Shown in pieces: positions 59,570-64,000 of a stretch of 64,000 bases of DNA. The notes beneath the pieces were generated by a model, which worked only from the letters and a program-made list of their open reading frames with translations, was not told the origin of the DNA and searched no databases. The DNA is from Inia geoffrensis (Eukaryota > Chordata > Mammalia > Artiodactyla > Iniidae). A program made the position numbers and the translations under genes. Each line of letters begins with the position of its first letter. The stretch's first letter is position 1. The stretch is taken from the NCBI GenBank assembly GCA_036417435.1, contig CM070904.1, positions 41,264,408 to 41,328,407 of the forward strand, in the 5' to 3' direction.

Positions 59570-59860
59570 CTTCCTCCCATTGTTCCCCACACACCTTCTG
59601 TCCTTGTGTGACTTCACTCCTTTGCCCATGTTCCTTCCTTTGTCAGGTGTCTTTTTCTTTTCAGAGTGAACTCCTGCTCATCTTTTGAGCCAGAAATCAA
59701 GTTGATTTCTTCAAAGGGCCTCTTCCCTAACTTTGCTAGACCAAGTCTGTATTTTCACAGAAACATAGTCATACTTTCATGTAGGACATGATTTATATTA
59801 GACTTTACCTCTTTGCATGTCTTTACACGTCTTACCTTCCAAACAAGTACTGTGCTGCAC
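59570..59860 (+). repeat. L2-like fragment
   Basis: 'tttgcccatgttccttcctt', 'cttttgagccagaaatcaag', 'gggcctcttccctaactttg' and 'catgatttatattagacttt' follow L2 3'-region order. Diverged. Confidence 0.5.
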
Positions 59861-60554
59861 CTTGGTTACATAGTGTTAGACAAAATATGTGGTCATTGCC
59901 TTCAATGAGCTTGCAGTCTAGTGTTTGAGAGATTAAGAAAATACAGACACAGAATATGTAAGTTCAGTTTGTCCTAAGTGCTATGACAAACTTGATGGGG
60001 GTACTGTGATAGAGTAGTAAAAGGGAGCATCATCTAAACTGGGGAATCAGAGAAGGCCACTCTAGGGAAGAAAATAGGATCTAAAATGTGAAGAATGAGT
60101 GTATAAAAGGCAAAGAACACTCAGCCAGAGTACATGCTCAAGTAATGTCTTTTGAATAAATAGAAGTGCAATTACCCAATATTGTATTGTATTTTTCCAA
60201 ATTCTTTGGACCATTTTCATAGTACTTTTGTCAGGTTTTGTTTTGTAAACCATCTCAAATACTTCTTGGTAGATGAAATTTACATTAAAATTTAATTAAA
60301 TTTTTAATTTATTGACTATTGATGTATTTTCAGTTTGCATTTTAAAAAAAATCGTGAAGTCTGTTTTTAAGGAACAACTATAAAGTTTTGAACCCCCATT
60401 CTGAGTATATGTGTTCAGTTGTCTGTTGGATACCATGATGCAAAACCGTGCTTTCCCCTGTGTTGCCATTCATAGTCGTAGTTGTGGCTCATTATTCCCG
60501 CTTGTTAAGCTCTCTAAATCTTGATTCTGACATCCAACGTATTAGCTATAACTC

Positions 60555-60900
60555 TCAGCTTTATATCATCCCCAAATTTGATAATCATGCCATCTGTGTC
60601 TTTATCTAAGTTGTTAATCAAAATATTAACCAAAAAAGAACAAAGCATTTCCCTCTCAGCATCCAGCTACAGGGAGCCATCCCTCCTGATGGCCCTGATC
60701 TGTTAATCAGCATTGGGTAACTACAGAAATTCATCCAGCTCCTTAAAATTGTTTATGAGGGTGTCAGGAGAGATTTTTTTTTGGTATGTTGCTTTCTACC
60801 TATGGCATCTTCTTCTTTCTTCTTTACTTGTCTAGAGAAGTCTAAATCCATCAAAAATAAATTAGATCAAAAAATAATAAAAAATTAGGTCACTTTCTCT
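60555..60900 (-). repeat. CR1/L3-like LINE fragment
   Basis: 'ttaatcaaaatattaaccaa', 'ccctcctgatggccctgatc' and 'tgttaatcagcattgggtaa', then 'cagaaattcatccagctcct' and 'agagaagtctaaatcc', recall the conserved stretch of CR1/L3 ORF2 in antisense (the 'grammar' of aborted-LINE remnants around 'tgttaaacagaac...gttaattagcaccctttgggt'). Old and faint. Confidence 0.5.
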
Positions 60901-62747
60901 GAATTGACCTCAGTGAGCTCATTTTGTTGTCCAACACCCACTACTTCTATATTGAAGTATTGACAAGCTCTTTAATAGTAGATATATGGACTTTTGTCAG
61001 ATTTGGGTGCTGCCATAGCTTTATGTTAACCACCTATAGTTTTATCCCCTTGGGCTAGGCCTAGCCCCCCTGGGCCAAAGTAATGTCTTAGTGGCTTGAA
61101 GCCCAGGCCAAGTTGCTGCATCCAGTGAGTATGGGTCTCTTAACAGTTCATAGTCCCTTTCAGGTAGTGATGGTATTCAGTAGGCAGGCAAGAAATGTGG
61201 GGCTATAACTGCAGAATATATTTCTTACCCTGATTTAACCCCAGTCTTGGTTTTCCTGTATTTATTTTCCATATTCTCTGTGTTGGTCTAAAGATAGCAG
61301 TGGCTACAATTATTATTCTTCAGTTCCTACTCTGTTATTTTCTTTACAAGAACTTGGACCTCCCCTACTCTTGACTGTAGTCTTGTTCTCAGTTTTATAA
61401 TTTCTCCTGTCCATTTGTTTTTCCTCTCCTTCAAATTTGGCTTAAATCCCTATGGTTCATGTCAGTTGCAGAACATTTTTTGATTCCCCTCTTGGTACTC
61501 GTTTGCCAAGAGGTCCATTTTATTTCTTAGCCTAAAATACTTAATTATGATCTTCAGTATTATCTATACTACAAGTGCTTTACTTTCTATGTCCTTCTTC
61601 CTCTTCTTTCTCAAAGACTTCCTCTAAGAAAAAAAAAAAACTATTAATATCAGCTGTATCAACCCCTCCCCACAAAGTTCCTTATCCTCATATCTAAGAC
61701 TGTTAAGTCCCAGGAACTTCCTTCCAGATTTCTCATCAGTAGTCATATTCCTTTCCACTTATATCATCTATGTCAGTTGCAGTCAATTAATTTTACAAGC
61801 TTGACAGGTTTTTCTTGGATATTGGAGCCATAGTTGGGGAAGGTTAGGGTTAAAATCTTAGCTTTTTGAATGTATGCTGTGTGTCAGGCACTCTGCCAGG
61901 GGCTTTTCTTTTATTTTTTATACCATCTGTTTAGCAGCAATAAAATCTCAAGGCCCACACAGCTCACTCTCAATATGGTATCTCATTGGAAGAAACTAAA
62001 ATATTTAACATCTTTTCAAACTCTTGACATGATACAAAGGAGCGGGACAATGGGTCACCATGCACAGGGATCTTAAGTACACTGTTTTTTTTCCCATTGC
62101 TGTCCCACAACATGTCCCCTGCTGGGGTTTGAGCAGGACAAAAATAACAACCGTTATCTTGAAGGTCATTGTAATGGTTTTCTACGTCCTCGTATTTTAT
62201 GTCTCAAGTTGAACTAAAGCACTTTATCATGTATGTCCTAGGGAAATCTTCTCTGTGGAGTGCCCCATCCAACAGACGTAGCATTAGGCTATTTTTAACT
62301 TCAAAGTATGAGGACAGACTGAAGTAATCTCATGTATTAGGGCCCGTTGCTGGGTACATGGGGGGCTAAGGGAGCAAAAAGAAGCTTCTCCATCTCGGGA
62401 GGGAACACGGTGGCCCCTGGTTCTGCTCTTTGCTTCTGCTCCCCACGGATGACTCTCTCATTCTTGTGACTGTGCCTTTGGTCTCCTGAGTCTTTCTTGA
62501 CAGCCTAGACTGAGCTGCTGTGTGCTCTCATCTTCAGGCCATGCACATCCTTCTTTTATTTTTAATTTGGTTTCATAATTTCCCCTATTACTCTATATCT
62601 CCAATCCTATTAGCTTCCCTCATATTTAATTTATAGCCTTCCAATCCTCTCTGCATCTGCTTAGAGTAAAGCCTTTGTATTCCTGAAGTATAAACATAAT
62701 TATTTAGCTTGTGTTTTAATGTATATTCAGAGTATATATCCATCTTC

Positions 62748-63437
62748 TTTTTTCACCTTTATTGGAATATAATTGACAAATAAAAGTATATAGTTAAGGT
62801 ATACAACTTGATGTTTTGATCTACATTGTGAAATAATCCCGATAATCGAGACAGTTAACATGTACTTCACCTCACATAGTTACCATTTCTTGTGTGTATG
62901 GTAAGAGCAATCGAGGTCTACCCGCTTAGCAAATTTCAGGTATATAATGCAGTATTGTTAACTACCATGCTGTACGTTAGATCTCCAGAACTTATTCATC
63001 TTGTACAAATGAAACTTTGTACCCTTTGGCCAGCATCTCTCCATTGCTCCCACACCCCCCAACCTCTGGCAACCACGGTTCTACTCTGTGGTTTTATGAG
63101 TTCAATTATTGTAGATTCCCCATGTGAGTGAAATCATGCGGTATTTTTCTTTCTGTGTCTGGCTTATTTCACGTAGCATAATGTCTTCCGAGTTCATCCG
63201 TGTTATCACAAGTGGCAGGATTTCCTTCATAAGGCTGAGTGACGTTTCATTGTATGTATATATCACATTTTCTTTATCTGTTCATCCATGGACAGACAGA
63301 TTGTTTCCGTATCTCAGCTACTGTGAATAATGCGGCAGTGAACGTGGGAGTATAGATAGCTCTTTGAGACATTGATTTAATTTCTTTGAATACATACCTG
63401 GTAGTGGGATTGCTGAATCACAGGGTAGTGCTATTTT
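62748..63437 (-). mobile_element. old L1 (L1MA/L1MB-like) 3' end, antisense
   Basis: 'cacctttattggaatataat', 'gttaactaccatgctgtacg', 'ttagatctccagaacttatt', 'gcataatgtcttccgagttc', 'ctgtgaataatgcggcagtg' and 'cctggtagtgggattgctga' run from the 3' UTR into the end of ORF2. Same wording as the older L1 at 38170, but a separate insertion truncated 5'. Confidence 0.85.
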
Positions 63438-63464
63438 ATTTCTTTGGTTTTTCCCTGATAAATA

Positions 63465-63665
63465 ATTATAGCTAACATTTATTGAACATTTACAGCAGGC
63501 TGTACCTGTCTCTAAATGTTTTCTATTAACTCTTTTTATTCTTATATCAACAGTCTAAATTAGATATTAGTTTTATTGCTGTGTTACAGATAAGGAAATC
63601 AAGGAGTAGAGAGATAAAGGAGCTTCTATAAGCTTGCTCAACTAGGAATGTCAGAGCTTGTTTCC
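63465..63665 (-). repeat. MIR, antisense
   Basis: 'atagctaacatttattgaac', 'tattagttttattgctgtgt', 'tacagataaggaaatcaagg', 'agcttgctcaactaggaatg' and 'tcagagcttg' match antisense MIR over most of its length. Confidence 0.75.
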
Positions 63666-64000
63666 TCATCCAGGCAATATGGTTCCAGAGTGTCTCTCTC
63701 AATTAGTATATTCACTACCTCTGTTCATTCTTCTGTACGTAGATTTATTTATTCTTTTGCAGGCACTGCATAATATTCTATCTTTTACACATATTATTTT
63801 ATATTTCTTTTCCAATAGTGATAAATTATCCATGCTTCATTCCAGTCTTAGCGAATCAACTAATGATGTGAACAGCCCTATTATGGCACCTGCACTACAG
63901 TATGATCATTAGGTAACTAGTAAGATAGTATAATTTACCAGAAAAACAAAATGAGAAAGTTAACAAAATAAGGAGAAATATACCAAAATGATAAGAGTTG

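Larger units (their letters stand above)
37014..64000 (+). other. THSD7B: THSD7B intron downstream of exon B (5' part)
   Basis: Starts with the gtaagg donor. At least 27 kb with no further TSP1-like, splice-flanked segment recognised, in keeping with the very large introns of this gene. The interior is dominated by L1 sequence; 37014-38169, 44120-45360, 53450-54450, 55500-56630 and 60905-62745 are stretches in which I see no feature beyond short simple repeats. Confidence 0.7.

Noticed and set aside
1..64000. CRISPR arrays, operons, bacterial mobile elements or a novel defence-type system
   Set aside because: Spliced exons, SINE/LINE/LTR content and base composition are all those of a mammalian intron; nothing prokaryotic is visible.

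Overview
The window is nuclear DNA of a mammal and almost certainly a cetacean. The main evidence is a set of tRNA-Glu-derived SINEs of the CHR type, several flanked by clear target-site duplications. The rest of the repeat content is typical of placental mammals: L1, HAL1, L2, CR1/L3, MIR, MER5A, MER20 and MLT1. No bacterial, plasmid or phage features, CRISPR arrays or operons are present.

The only host protein-coding sequence I can support is two plus-strand exons of one gene, at 23648-23842 and 36750-37013. Both encode cysteine- and tryptophan-rich thrombospondin type-1 (TSP1) repeat sequence. They splice in phase 1 into one open frame that I recognise as THSD7B, a large single-pass membrane glycoprotein. 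Exon B fits THSD7B clearly better than its paralogue THSD7A. The remaining ~99% of the window is intron: more than 23.6 kb upstream, a 12.9 kb middle intron, and at least 27 kb downstream. No further exon was recognised.

Region by region: 1-23.6 kb is old intron with an MLT1 LTR, a 5'-inverted (twin-primed) L1, a HAL1-like element, several CHR SINEs, another MLT1, MER20/MER5A and a second twin-primed L1 just before exon A. The middle intron (23.8-36.7 kb) holds a decayed but structurally complete provirus lying antisense to the gene (25881-32542). It has paired LTRs, a primer-binding-site candidate, a polypurine tract and an integrase remnant. A related LTR in the opposite (gene-sense) orientation sits inside it. 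From 37 to 64 kb the intron is mostly LINE: an old L1 (38.2-43.5 kb) carrying a younger L1 fragment and a SINE, a near-full-length antisense L1 (46978-52843) with target-site duplications, another L1 ORF2 piece, L2/MLT1/CR1 fragments and a final L1 3' end.

There is no sign of a previously undescribed gene system. The most informative items are the provirus with its nested opposite LTR, the two twin-priming junctions, the full-length L1 and the in-frame, phase-symmetric THSD7B exons. Repeat family names come from recognition of consensus-like sequence by eye. Boundaries are approximate unless duplications or LTR ends are cited.
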